A stretch of 64,000 bases of DNA from Aquimarina sp. AU58. Its GTDB lineage: Bacteria; Bacteroidota; Bacteroidia; Flavobacteriales; Flavobacteriaceae. Of the stretch, positions 35,214 to 43,337 are shown in pieces (position 1 is the first letter of the stretch; each line of letters starts with the position of its first letter). The notes under the pieces were generated by a model, which saw only the letters and a list, made by a program, of their open reading frames with translations, was not told where the DNA came from and made no database searches. The DNA lies in contig NZ_OMPD01000014.1 of assembly GCF_900312745.1 (NCBI RefSeq), positions 1 to 64,000 on the forward strand, read 5' to 3'. The translations under genes were made by a program, and so were the position numbers.

Positions 35214-35316
35214 TTAAAACAATTTTTTATTGATAATGTTATTTTCTGTAAAAAAGAATTCAATACTCGTAGCCAAGGCATATGGAATACTAAAGATATG
35301 TTTACAGAATAATTAG
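35214..35316 (+). pseudogene. Decayed 3' remnant of a Gfo/Idh-type oxidoreductase gene
   Basis: This spacer aligns with the 3' end of the intact gene at 32085-32996 (about positions 32902-32996). Read in one frame it gives LKQFFIDNVIFCKKEFNT, matching LRFFMDHVIAKKKEFNT; after a one-base shift it reads AYGILKICLQNN and a stop, matching AYEILKICLQND. Nucleotide identity over the core 84 bases is around 70 percent by eye. It is therefore a relic of a second oxidoreductase gene, not a random match. The upstream part of that gene is gone and the beta-helix gene now occupies its place. Confidence 0.75.
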
Positions 35317-35437
35317 AAGACAAGTATTTAAACTATAAAATATGTTGTTCTCTATATTAAATTTCACGAAACTAATATACTTTTATTATAAAGTAGCATC
35401 TATATAGTATAAAACATTAATTAATATTATTAAAAAA

Positions 35438-36241
35438 ATGAAAAAAACAATTTTTTTAGCGTTATTTTCTATTACACTTTTAAGTTGTTCAGATGATGAA
35501 AATGCTAATCCAACCTCATTTGAGATTCTTGAATTTTATTATTCTAGGGGATGCGGAGATGATCGTATGGATCAAAGAGAATTTATTAATTTTTCCTTTA
35601 ATCTACCTACTGATTCAGATGGAGATAAAATTTCATATGAAATGAATTTTGGAGGATTAATTTGGGACCTTCCTTCTGATGGTATTAATACCATCTACGG
35701 GTTTTCAGGATTTAAAGATGGAGTTGGAAATTTTATCCGTATAACTGAAGTAAATTTACCTGCCGATTTTCCTGATTTTTCGGGCTTTGAGGAAGTTGAA
35801 TTCAAAATAACGGCAAGAGATGGAAAGGGAGGAGAAAGTGTTGTCTCAAAAGTGTTTAATGTTACCGCGACCGATGTAGATTTAGGAACACTATCTCTGC
35901 CTTATACAAATGTAGTAAGCTATGATAAAAAAAATGAGGTCATCGATGAAAAGATAGAATATACATTTACAGTAGAGAATGAAGTGAATTATAATATAAC
36001 GTTTGAGCTAACCGATGATGGGTCTTCATCAGACAGATATCCATTAATATCTATTTATAATAAAACTAATGGGGAGGTTGTTCAAAATAATAATAGTGAA
36101 AATCCACTTTTATTGAATGGGACTCTTTCACCTGGGGTATATATTCTTAGTGCCAAAAGTCATATTTTTCCAATTTTTTCAGGGGGTTGTATACCATTAA
36201 ATGATTTACGCGCTGGCAATGTTACAATTACTATGGAGTAA
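35438..36241 (+). CDS. Hypothetical lipoprotein
   Basis: The signal KTIFLALFSITLLSCSDD has a lipobox Cys at residue 17 followed by acidic residues, typical of surface-exposed Bacteroidota lipoproteins. The 250-residue mature part looks like two beta-sandwich modules: first NFSFNLPTDSDGDKISYEMN through FKITARDGKGGESVVSKVFN, a cadherin- or Ig-like pattern, then a second beta-rich domain ending GVYILSAKSHIF and GNVTITME. I do not recognise the family. It sits between the beta-helix gene and the DUF4956/CotH/VTC cassette, with its own spacer on each side. Confidence 0.6.
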   Translation: MKKTIFLALFSITLLSCSDDENANPTSFEILEFYYSRGCGDDRMDQREFINFSFNLPTDSDGDKISYEMNFGGLIWDLPSDGINTIYGFSGFKDGVGNFIRITEVNLPADFPDFSGFEEVEFKITARDGKGGESVVSKVFNVTATDVDLGTLSLPYTNVVSYDKKNEVIDEKIEYTFTVENEVNYNITFELTDDGSSSDRYPLISIYNKTNGEVVQNNNSENPLLLNGTLSPGVYILSAKSHIFPIFSGGCIPLNDLRAGNVTITME

Positions 36242-36408
36242 ACTATTAAATAATAGTACCTCAAGTGAATGCATTACTGCTAAGTTTATAAAAAAACCAA
36301 TTAGTGAAAATATAGTATATCAATTTCATTTTTTCGAGCCATTGTATTGGCTTTAAGAACCCTATCTTCAACTCTTAATTGTTTTTAGTGATCAAAAAGT
36401 GGTGTTAG

Positions 36409-36439
36409 TTGAATAGAAAATGTAATATTGCTATATTTT
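36409..36439 (+). promoter_or_regulatory. Candidate promoter upstream of the DUF4956/CotH/VTC cassette
   Basis: TTG at 36409-36411, a 20-base spacer, and TATATTTT at 36432-36439. This fits the Bacteroidota pattern TTG-N17-23-TAnnTTTG except that the last base of the -7 element is T. The start codon at 36478 leaves a leader of about 32 bases. Confidence 0.5.
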
Positions 36440-36477
36440 AAATTATCGTTAAGTAAATACTATTATTCTATTAAATT

Positions 36478-37155
36478 ATGGACGAATTATTAAATCAATT
36501 TAATTTAAATATCCAAGAAAATTTTTCAATTTCAATTTTCTTAATCAATATTGTAACCGCCTCGGTTTTACTTTATATTCTTTCAAGACTATATATTAAA
36601 TTCGGAAACTCAATGTCTAATAGAGACCAACTCTCTCGGGTGTTAATTATAATAGGAGTAACCACTTTTTTAATTATCACTATTGTGAAATCCTCGTTAG
36701 CACTTTCTTTAGGTTTGGTAGGAGCATTATCGATTGTTAGATTTAGAACAGCGATTAAAGAGCCTGAAGAGTTGGGTTTTTTCTTTATTGCAATAGCTAT
36801 TGGTTTAGGTCTTGGTGCTAATCAATTAATTCCAACATTAGTAGGCTTTATAGTTTTGGCAATTATAATTATTTTTCTGAATAGAAATAAAATGAAAGGA
36901 ACATTAACTCAAAATATCATTATTAGTTTATCGTCTAATGAAAAAGATAATAACACTATTGTAGATATGGTTAGTTCTGTTTTGAAAAATAATTCGAATC
37001 AGTTAGAGATAAAGAGATTAAACTCAACAGAAGACAACTTGAGTTTGAATTTCTTAATAAATGTTGCTGATTTAAATGCTCTTCAAACGATCTCGAAAGA
37101 ATTAAGTGATATTGATAAAAAAATGAATGTAACTTTCATAGATAGTATTATATAA
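36478..37155 (+). CDS. DUF4956-family membrane protein
   Basis: 225 residues: three or four membrane helices in the first 135 (ISIFLINIVTASVLLYILS, VLIIIGVTTFLIITIV, LGFFFIAIAIGLGLGA, LVGFIVLAIIIIFL), with the family signature LSLGLVGALSIVRFRTAIKE followed by PEE near residue 80, then a cytoplasmic ACT-like tail. The function of DUF4956 is unknown. It is often encoded with CotH-like kinases and VTC-domain proteins, exactly the neighbours here, so the three are likely to act together at the inner membrane. Confidence 0.88.
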   Translation: MDELLNQFNLNIQENFSISIFLINIVTASVLLYILSRLYIKFGNSMSNRDQLSRVLIIIGVTTFLIITIVKSSLALSLGLVGALSIVRFRTAIKEPEELGFFFIAIAIGLGLGANQLIPTLVGFIVLAIIIIFLNRNKMKGTLTQNIIISLSSNEKDNNTIVDMVSSVLKNNSNQLEIKRLNSTEDNLSLNFLINVADLNALQTISKELSDIDKKMNVTFIDSII

Positions 37156-37190
37156 GTGATGTTTTTTAATAACTTAAATCAGATCATACT

Positions 37191-40175
37191 ATGAAAATAC
37201 ATACTAGGAAAACTGGATTTGCTAAGTTTATATTACCCGGATTTATATTGATTCTATTAGTTATATTTTCTCTAAGCCAGAGGTCAAACGATAAACATAG
37301 TAAGAAAAATAATAAGAGTAATCCTATCGAGACGCATTCTGCGTTATTAGACACTAAAGGTATAGAGGAAATGATCGTTGAGGATATTAATTTGATTCAC
37401 AAAGATCGCGAATGTTCTTTATATTTCAATAATTCTTTTGGTGCACCAACCTTGTATTATATATATAAGGATTCTTTAAACACCTTACAAAAAACAGATC
37501 GGGTATATGTGCATATATATTTGAAAGATAATTCTAAATTGGAAAATGGTCCTTTTATTAATTTGGGATTAAATTTTGAACCCGTAGAACAGGTAATCAA
37601 TGAATCAAAGTATTATATATTTAGAATACCTTTTGTTAATAAAGATCTCGAAATAAACAACGTGGATTATTTTAATACAGGAAGATATAATTCTACTACA
37701 GCAAAAAAATCATATCAAGTTAATGAACTAAAGATAGATGAACTTTTTCTTAAGGAGATTTTAAATAATAATTTTAAGAAATTAGTTATTTCATTAAAGA
37801 AGAAAGCGTATACTAAAATAGCAGATAAAAGAGAAGAAGCATTAGAAGTCGGTATTTTATCTTCAGAAGATAGTGATTTAGTTAAAGCTGAAATTTCGTC
37901 AGGAAATTCTGGGAATTTAAAAGCAGAAATACGTTTGAAAGGCGATTGGACAGATCATTTAATTGATCCTCTTAAATGGTCGTTCCGAATTAAGTTAGAA
38001 GATGATAAAACTTTGTTTGGAATGAGGAAATTTTCAATTCAACATCCAAAAGTTAGAAATTATGTTTGGGAGTGGTTATTTAATAAAACATCAAAAGAAA
38101 ATGATCTAATTGGTTTAAGATATGATTTTTTGAATGTGGATCTTCAAGTAGAAGGAGATGATAACGTTGACCTCAAAAATATGGGTGTCATGGCTATTGA
38201 AGAATCTTTTGATAAATTATTAATTGAGAATAATAAAAGAAGAGAAGGGATAATAATTAGTTTTGACGAATCATTTTTATGGGATGATAGAAAAAAGACC
38301 CAAAAATTAAAGTTGTCTGCTGATTCATATTCTAAAGACCTTCATTCATTTATGAATGCTCCGATAAGAGTTTTTAATGAGAATAAAGTATTAACTTCTC
38401 CTAACTTGTCAAAACAATTTAAAACGGCTAAAAACCTTCTGAATGAATTAAGAAATGGAAATTTAAAAATTTCTGAAGCTTTCGATGTAGACAAATTAAC
38501 TTTTTTTGTTGCTCTATCCAACCTGTTTGGAGGTGAGCATGGGTTGATCTGGCACAATTTAAGGATATACTATAATCCGATAACGAGTAAGTTAGAACCG
38601 ATCTCATATGATTCAGATTCGGGTCATAAAATTGGCCGTATATTAAATTATCCTTTTCATGGAAAAGATACATTATATCAACAAAAATTGATTGAGAAAC
38701 TAGGGATAGTAACTAGTGATAAGTTTATCCAAAATTTGATAAATTTTAAGGAGTTTAACTCGTTAATATCAAATATAAATTCTGAGTACAACATCAACTT
38801 TGATATTTCTATTTTAGAACACAACATTAATTTTATCAAAAAACAAATCTATCCTTCTAATACTATTGTTTCATATTTGTATACACATGACTCTAGGCAG
38901 ATGTTTGTTGATATTGAAAATATTTCTGGATTTCCAGTTGTAATTAACGGGCTGCAAACAAAAAAGGGGAAAGCTTTATCAAAATCATTTTCTGACAATA
39001 TTATTATTTACCCAAAAGAGCGAAGAGTTGTAGGTTTTATATTAGAAGATTCATTTATAAATGCTTTTGTTTCCAAAAAAAACAAAAAGGGAGAATTTCG
39101 ATACCCAAAGGATTTAGCAAAAATAGATCTTAATTATAATATATTAGGATCTGGTTACAAAAGATCTGATAAGATTATACCTTATACAAAAGAGGATACC
39201 GATTTTGTTAATTACTATAAAGAATTTTCATCATTCAACCTTGATTCTTTTAATTTTATTTCATTAAATAAAAAGGATAGCATTATTTACTTTAATTCGG
39301 GAGAACATATTACAAATAAAACTATTCGTATTCCATCTGGCTATAAAGTTATTGTAGAGAAAGGATTTAGTTTAGACTTAAAAGATGAAGCCTCATTAGT
39401 TTCTTTCTCTCCTATATTTTGTAAAGGAACAAAAGAGTCTCCTATTAATTTTTTCTCTTCAGATGCTACCGGATGTGGTATTTTTGTTTCTAATGCAAAA
39501 GAGAAATCAATTCTAACATATTGCAATTTTAATAATCTTTCAAACCCGAAATCATCAGAATGGAGCCTATCTGGATCTGTAAATTTTAACGAGTCTGATG
39601 TCAATGTTTCAAACTCAGTGTTTGAAAACAATAGAAGTGAGGATGGACTTAATATTATTAGATCAGAATTTCATATTGATTCTTCTATTTTTCGTAATAC
39701 AATGTCAGATGCTTTTGATGGGGATTTTGTAAAAGGAAGTATTGTTAATAGTAAATTTGTTAATTTAGGGAATGATGGTATTGATGTTTCAGGATCAAAC
39801 TTAAAAATAAGCAATATAGACATCTTAGAACCTTCTGATAAAGCAATTAGTATAGGGGAAGATAGTAAATTATCTGGTGAAAAAGTGAGAATAACCGGAG
39901 GAGAAATTGGTGTTGTGAGTAAAGATTTGTCTCATATTGTATTAAATGACGTTACTATTTCAAATACACGATTGGCATTTTCATGTTTTCAGAAGAAAAG
40001 TGAATTTGGACCTGGATCAATAGCCGTGTCTGATATAGAATTGTTAAATAATGAACTGGACTATTTGATTGAAAAAAATTCTAAACTATCAATAGATAAA
40101 GTTTTTATGGAAACAAAAAGTGCCAAAGTAATAGAAAAAATGTACGGAAAAGAATATGGTAAAAGTAGTAGATAA
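37191..40175 (+). CDS. CotH-kinase-family protein with N-terminal membrane anchor and C-terminal beta-helix
   Basis: 994 residues. A membrane anchor lies near residues 13-28 (FILPGFILILLVIFSL). Residues 60-180 form a domain also found alone in the protein at 40949 (ESKYYIFRIP matches QSKYFVSSTN; NTGRY matches NVGQYG). The CotH kinase region spans about 225-560, with EIRLKGDWTDHL near 245, GLIWHNLRIYYNP near 451, and YDSDSGHKIG near 473, which I take to hold the metal-binding Asp. CotH proteins in Bacillus are atypical protein kinases. The last 300 residues look like a beta-helix (GTKESPINFFSS, NEFNESDVNVSNSVFENN-type repeats). A periplasmic kinase-like role on an envelope substrate is inference. 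The stop overlaps the VTC gene by 20 bases. Confidence 0.82.
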   Translation: MKIHTRKTGFAKFILPGFILILLVIFSLSQRSNDKHSKKNNKSNPIETHSALLDTKGIEEMIVEDINLIHKDRECSLYFNNSFGAPTLYYIYKDSLNTLQKTDRVYVHIYLKDNSKLENGPFINLGLNFEPVEQVINESKYYIFRIPFVNKDLEINNVDYFNTGRYNSTTAKKSYQVNELKIDELFLKEILNNNFKKLVISLKKKAYTKIADKREEALEVGILSSEDSDLVKAEISSGNSGNLKAEIRLKGDWTDHLIDPLKWSFRIKLEDDKTLFGMRKFSIQHPKVRNYVWEWLFNKTSKENDLIGLRYDFLNVDLQVEGDDNVDLKNMGVMAIEESFDKLLIENNKRREGIIISFDESFLWDDRKKTQKLKLSADSYSKDLHSFMNAPIRVFNENKVLTSPNLSKQFKTAKNLLNELRNGNLKISEAFDVDKLTFFVALSNLFGGEHGLIWHNLRIYYNPITSKLEPISYDSDSGHKIGRILNYPFHGKDTLYQQKLIEKLGIVTSDKFIQNLINFKEFNSLISNINSEYNINFDISILEHNINFIKKQIYPSNTIVSYLYTHDSRQMFVDIENISGFPVVINGLQTKKGKALSKSFSDNIIIYPKERRVVGFILEDSFINAFVSKKNKKGEFRYPKDLAKIDLNYNILGSGYKRSDKIIPYTKEDTDFVNYYKEFSSFNLDSFNFISLNKKDSIIYFNSGEHITNKTIRIPSGYKVIVEKGFSLDLKDEASLVSFSPIFCKGTKESPINFFSSDATGCGIFVSNAKEKSILTYCNFNNLSNPKSSEWSLSGSVNFNESDVNVSNSVFENNRSEDGLNIIRSEFHIDSSIFRNTMSDAFDGDFVKGSIVNSKFVNLGNDGIDVSGSNLKISNIDILEPSDKAISIGEDSKLSGEKVRITGGEIGVVSKDLSHIVLNDVTISNTRLAFSCFQKKSEFGPGSIAVSDIELLNNELDYLIEKNSKLSIDKVFMETKSAKVIEKMYGKEYGKSSR

Positions 40176-40875
40176 AAATTTAAACAATGAACTTAGATTT
40201 GAAAGAAAGTTTATTTTTTCTAAAATTCATCTGAACGATTTGATTCAGAAACTATATTTGAACAGTTTTTGTTTCACTGAAATCTTTGAAGAAAGAAAGA
40301 TTAATAATGTATATTTTGATGATAATGATTTAAGTTTTTATAGACAAAATGTTATTGGTGTTGGCGAAAGATTAAAGTATAGATTAAGATGGTATGGACA
40401 AGATTTTTCGTTGATTGAAAACCCCACAATAGAAATTAAAAAGAAAAAAGGTGAGGTTGGAGATAAGGTAAGGCATAAGTTTACGAACTTTTCCTTTAAT
40501 CTTGATGCTAATACTCCATCAGAATTGCAAAATATGATTATAAACAGGCTGGAAGACAATCTGGGGATGAAAAATAAGTTTTATCAGCTACAACCAGCGC
40601 TTTTAAGCTCTTATGAGCGTAGGTATTTTTTATCCTTTTGTGGAAGATATAGAGTAACTTTAGACTACAATCAAGAGTTCTTTAACCCAAATTACATAAA
40701 CTATAAAGATTCTAGAAGAACTATTGACCAGAGTACTATAGTTTTAGAATTAAAATATAGTATTAATGAAGATGTAGATTCCAGAATAATTACACAACAG
40801 TTTAATACACGGTTATCGAAGAATTCAAAATATGTTCAAGGGATAGATTTTATTCATGATCAAATAACATTCTAA
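40156..40875 (+). CDS. VTC-domain (polyphosphate-polymerase-like) protein
   Basis: 239 residues of the VTC fold, the triphosphate-tunnel type domain of yeast polyphosphate polymerase. Visible landmarks are RFERKFIFS near residue 14, NNVYFDDNDLSFYRQN near 50, ERLKYRLRWYG near 71, a basic IEIKKKKGEVGDKVRHKF segment near 94, and STIVLELKYSI near 197. The paired basic and acidic strands of the tunnel appear present, so nucleotide or polyphosphate binding is likely. It overlaps the CotH gene by 20 bases, implying coupled translation. Whether it makes polyphosphate is unknown. Confidence 0.85.
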   Translation: MVKVVDKNLNNELRFERKFIFSKIHLNDLIQKLYLNSFCFTEIFEERKINNVYFDDNDLSFYRQNVIGVGERLKYRLRWYGQDFSLIENPTIEIKKKKGEVGDKVRHKFTNFSFNLDANTPSELQNMIINRLEDNLGMKNKFYQLQPALLSSYERRYFLSFCGRYRVTLDYNQEFFNPNYINYKDSRRTIDQSTIVLELKYSINEDVDSRIITQQFNTRLSKNSKYVQGIDFIHDQITF

Positions 40876-40948
40876 TAACGTATTAAAAATAATAATATAG
40901 CTTAATTTTATTGAACTTTTAAGGAAGTCGAACTGTAATTAATGTTTA

Positions 40949-41560
40949 ATGACTAGAAAAAACAAAAAAATTCCCTCCAAAAATTATACTTCTCTATTTT
41001 ATAAAAAACCAGGTTTTATCGTTTTTTTAAGTTTATTAATGACAATTATTTTTTTTCAAGTACAAAAGAAAAATCAATATATAAAAGATATAGAAGAAAA
41101 TACCAGAGCTAAAGAATTGGCTAATTCAGAATTTGTGAAATTATTAGATCAAAGACCAATTTATACAGATAGTATTTACAAAATATATATTGCTAAGTTT
41201 GGAGAATACAATAAAATAGTATTTCTGCGCAAAGATTCGATTTCTGAAGTTCAAAAAGAAAGTAGATTTTTCTTACACCTTTACCCAAGAGATAAAACTC
41301 TTTTAGGAGAATCAAAATCTAAAAGCCCATCTTTTGATTTTAAAAACAACGTTTCCTCATTTACCTTTAAACAATCAAAATACTTTGTGTCTTCTACGAA
41401 TTTGCCAGACATTCTGATAGACAAAATCAATGTAGGACAATATGGTTTTAGAGGTGATGGCAAAATCACATGGCAGATTTCTTCGTTATTAAATGCTAAA
41501 TCTATTGAAGAAATACTTAAAATAAATAAAGAAGAGAATAATATTTTTAAAAGAAGATAA
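40949..41560 (+). CDS. Single-pass membrane protein, stand-alone homologue of the CotH N-terminal domain
   Basis: 203 residues: basic start, one membrane helix near 25-38 (FIVFLSLLMTIIFFQV), then a periplasmic domain. YKIYIAKFGEYNKIVFLRKDSIS followed by FFLHLYPRDKTLL and KYFVSSTNLPDILIDKINVG aligns with residues of about 75-165 of the CotH protein at 37191 (LYYIYKDSLNTL, VYVHIYLKDNSKL, INNVDYFNTGRY). It ends where the kinase region would begin. I know no family name. It is 73 bases after the VTC gene and probably the fourth member of that cassette, perhaps a regulator or partner. Confidence 0.6.
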   Translation: MTRKNKKIPSKNYTSLFYKKPGFIVFLSLLMTIIFFQVQKKNQYIKDIEENTRAKELANSEFVKLLDQRPIYTDSIYKIYIAKFGEYNKIVFLRKDSISEVQKESRFFLHLYPRDKTLLGESKSKSPSFDFKNNVSSFTFKQSKYFVSSTNLPDILIDKINVGQYGFRGDGKITWQISSLLNAKSIEEILKINKEENNIFKRR

Positions 41561-41844
41561 AAATTGAAAAATGTAAATGTTATTTTTTTTAGGAAAATAT
41601 TGTCGTGTAAATAGTGTTAAAAATGTATAGTAAAAAGTCGTGTTAATGGCGTAAATATTCTTTAAAATTCTTAGTATAAAGATGTAAGTAAAGAATAAGT
41701 TTAGCATATTTTTTTGTAGTTTAGCTGCCTCTAAATGGGCGTTAGCATGTACTTAAAAAAATCTTAATTGTCAAATTGTTTAATCAAAAAACAAAGGCAA
41801 TTCATTTTTAGAAATATGTATGCCTAAAATATAGAAAATATAGA

Positions 41845-42690
41845 ATGAAAACAGTTAGAATAATACCTAGACTAGATATAAAAGGGCCTAATTTGGTTAA
41901 AGGAATTCATCTAGAAGGATTAAGGGTATTGGGTAAACCTGCAGATTTTGCAAAATACTATTATGATCAAGGAGCAGATGAGTTAATGTTTATGGATGTA
42001 GTTGCTTCATTATATGAAAGAAATAGCTTGCACGATATTATTTCTGAAACAGCAAAGAGTATTTTTATTCCTATTACCGTTGGAGGTGGCCTTAGGACAA
42101 TTTCTGATATAAAAGAAGTATTAAGAGTAGGGGCAGATAAAGTCTGTCTAAATACCGCTGCAATTAAGAATCCCGATTTAATTAAACAAGCATCCAGAAT
42201 GTTTGGTTCATCAACTATCCTTGTTGCAATAGAAGCTATAAAAGAGTCAGATGGCAGATATTTGGCATATACTGATAATGGTAGAGAATATACTGGTGTA
42301 GACGTGTTTGAATGGGCCAAAAGAATAGACGAATTAGGCGCAGGAGAAATTGTAATTACATCTGTAGATAATGAAGGAACTGGTCAAGGATATGATATAG
42401 ATTTAGTATCTAAAGTAAGTAATATGGTTAGTATTCCTGTAATTGCTCATGGAGGCGCTGGTAAAACACAGCATGTTACAGACATATTAAAAAAAGGAGA
42501 TTCAGATGCAGTAATGATGTCATCCTTATTACATTACCATTATATAAAAGAAAATGAAACCAATGTTTCTAAGAATGAAGGAAATGTAGAATTTTTAAAA
42601 CAAAAAAGGAGTTTTCATACTTTTGAACCATGTAGTATTGAAGAATTAAAACAAGATTTAGTCAACCATGAAATCGAATGTAGAATATGA
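41845..42690 (+). CDS. HisF-like cyclase subunit of an amidine-forming amidotransferase (WbuZ/HisF2 type)
   Basis: HisF-type TIM barrel outside the histidine operon. RIIPRLDIKGPNLVKGIHLEG at the start keeps the phosphate-binding plan, with VGGGLRTISDIKEVLRVGAD near 74 and AHGGAGKTQHV near 197. Its partners at 42687 and 43337 show it belongs to the HisF2/HisH2/WbpG set that delivers ammonia for turning an N-acetyl group on a sugar into an acetamidino group. At 281 residues it has a C-terminal extension over true HisF. The stop overlaps the hisH-like gene as ATGA. Confidence 0.88.
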   Translation: MKTVRIIPRLDIKGPNLVKGIHLEGLRVLGKPADFAKYYYDQGADELMFMDVVASLYERNSLHDIISETAKSIFIPITVGGGLRTISDIKEVLRVGADKVCLNTAAIKNPDLIKQASRMFGSSTILVAIEAIKESDGRYLAYTDNGREYTGVDVFEWAKRIDELGAGEIVITSVDNEGTGQGYDIDLVSKVSNMVSIPVIAHGGAGKTQHVTDILKKGDSDAVMMSSLLHYHYIKENETNVSKNEGNVEFLKQKRSFHTFEPCSIEELKQDLVNHEIECRI

Positions 42691-43337
42691 CAAATAAGAA
42701 GGTAGTCATAATAGATTATAAATTAGGAAATCTGTTTAGTGTTAAACAAGCATGTGACACAGTCGGTATAGATGCTAAGATAAGTTCTGATAGAGAAGAT
42801 GTTTTAAACGCAGATGCTTTAATTCTTCCTGGCGTAGGAGCATTTATTGAGGGTATGGATAACCTTAAGAAGCTAAACCTTGTTTCTGCAATTAAGGAAA
42901 AAACAAACAATGGAAATCCCTTATTTGGGATTTGTTTAGGTCAGCAATTGCTCTTTTCTAAAAGTGAAGAATTTGGTGCTGGAGAAGGCTTAAACATAAT
43001 ATCTGGAGTTATAAAAAAGTTTCCAGAAAATTTTGAAAACTCTAAAGTTAAAGTGCCACATATTACTTGGAACAAAATTTATTCGGTTAACCAAGAATGG
43101 GAAAACACAGCTTTTGTTGATTTAACAAATAACGAATTTATGTATTTCATACATTCTTATTTTGTTCAACCAACAAGTGAAAGTTGTATTTTAACCAAAA
43201 CAAATTATTCGGGGATAGAATTTTGTTCATCTATTTTAAAAGATAATATTTTTGCAACTCAATTTCACCCAGAAAAAAGCGGAGAAAAAGGATTGTCAAT
43301 ATATAAAAACTGGGCTTCAATAAATAATTTAATATAA
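42687..43337 (+). CDS. HisH-like glutamine amidotransferase subunit (WbuY/HisH2 type)
   Basis: Class I glutamine amidotransferase that releases ammonia from glutamine for the HisF-like partner. IDYKLGNLFSVKQACD opens it, LPGVGAFIEGMDNL is near 47, the nucleophile Cys lies in GICLGQQLLF near 84, and the His-Glu pair in ATQFHPEKSGEKG near 191. The 216-residue length and intact triad suggest an active enzyme. Start and stop overlap both neighbours (ATGA and TAATG), which fits a tightly coupled three-gene unit. Confidence 0.9.
   Translation: MTNKKVVIIDYKLGNLFSVKQACDTVGIDAKISSDREDVLNADALILPGVGAFIEGMDNLKKLNLVSAIKEKTNNGNPLFGICLGQQLLFSKSEEFGAGEGLNIISGVIKKFPENFENSKVKVPHITWNKIYSVNQEWENTAFVDLTNNEFMYFIHSYFVQPTSESCILTKTNYSGIEFCSSILKDNIFATQFHPEKSGEKGLSIYKNWASINNLI

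Noticed and set aside
36333..36355. AGCCA/TGGCT hairpin after the lipoprotein gene as a terminator
   Set aside because: Only a 5-bp stem and no T-tract follows.
41656..41697. 9-bp inverted repeat (TATTCTTTA/TAAAGAATA) before the HisF-like gene
   Set aside because: All but two pairs are A-T and the loop is 24 bases; such repeats arise often by chance in DNA of this composition. The rest of the 284-base spacer shows nothing clear.
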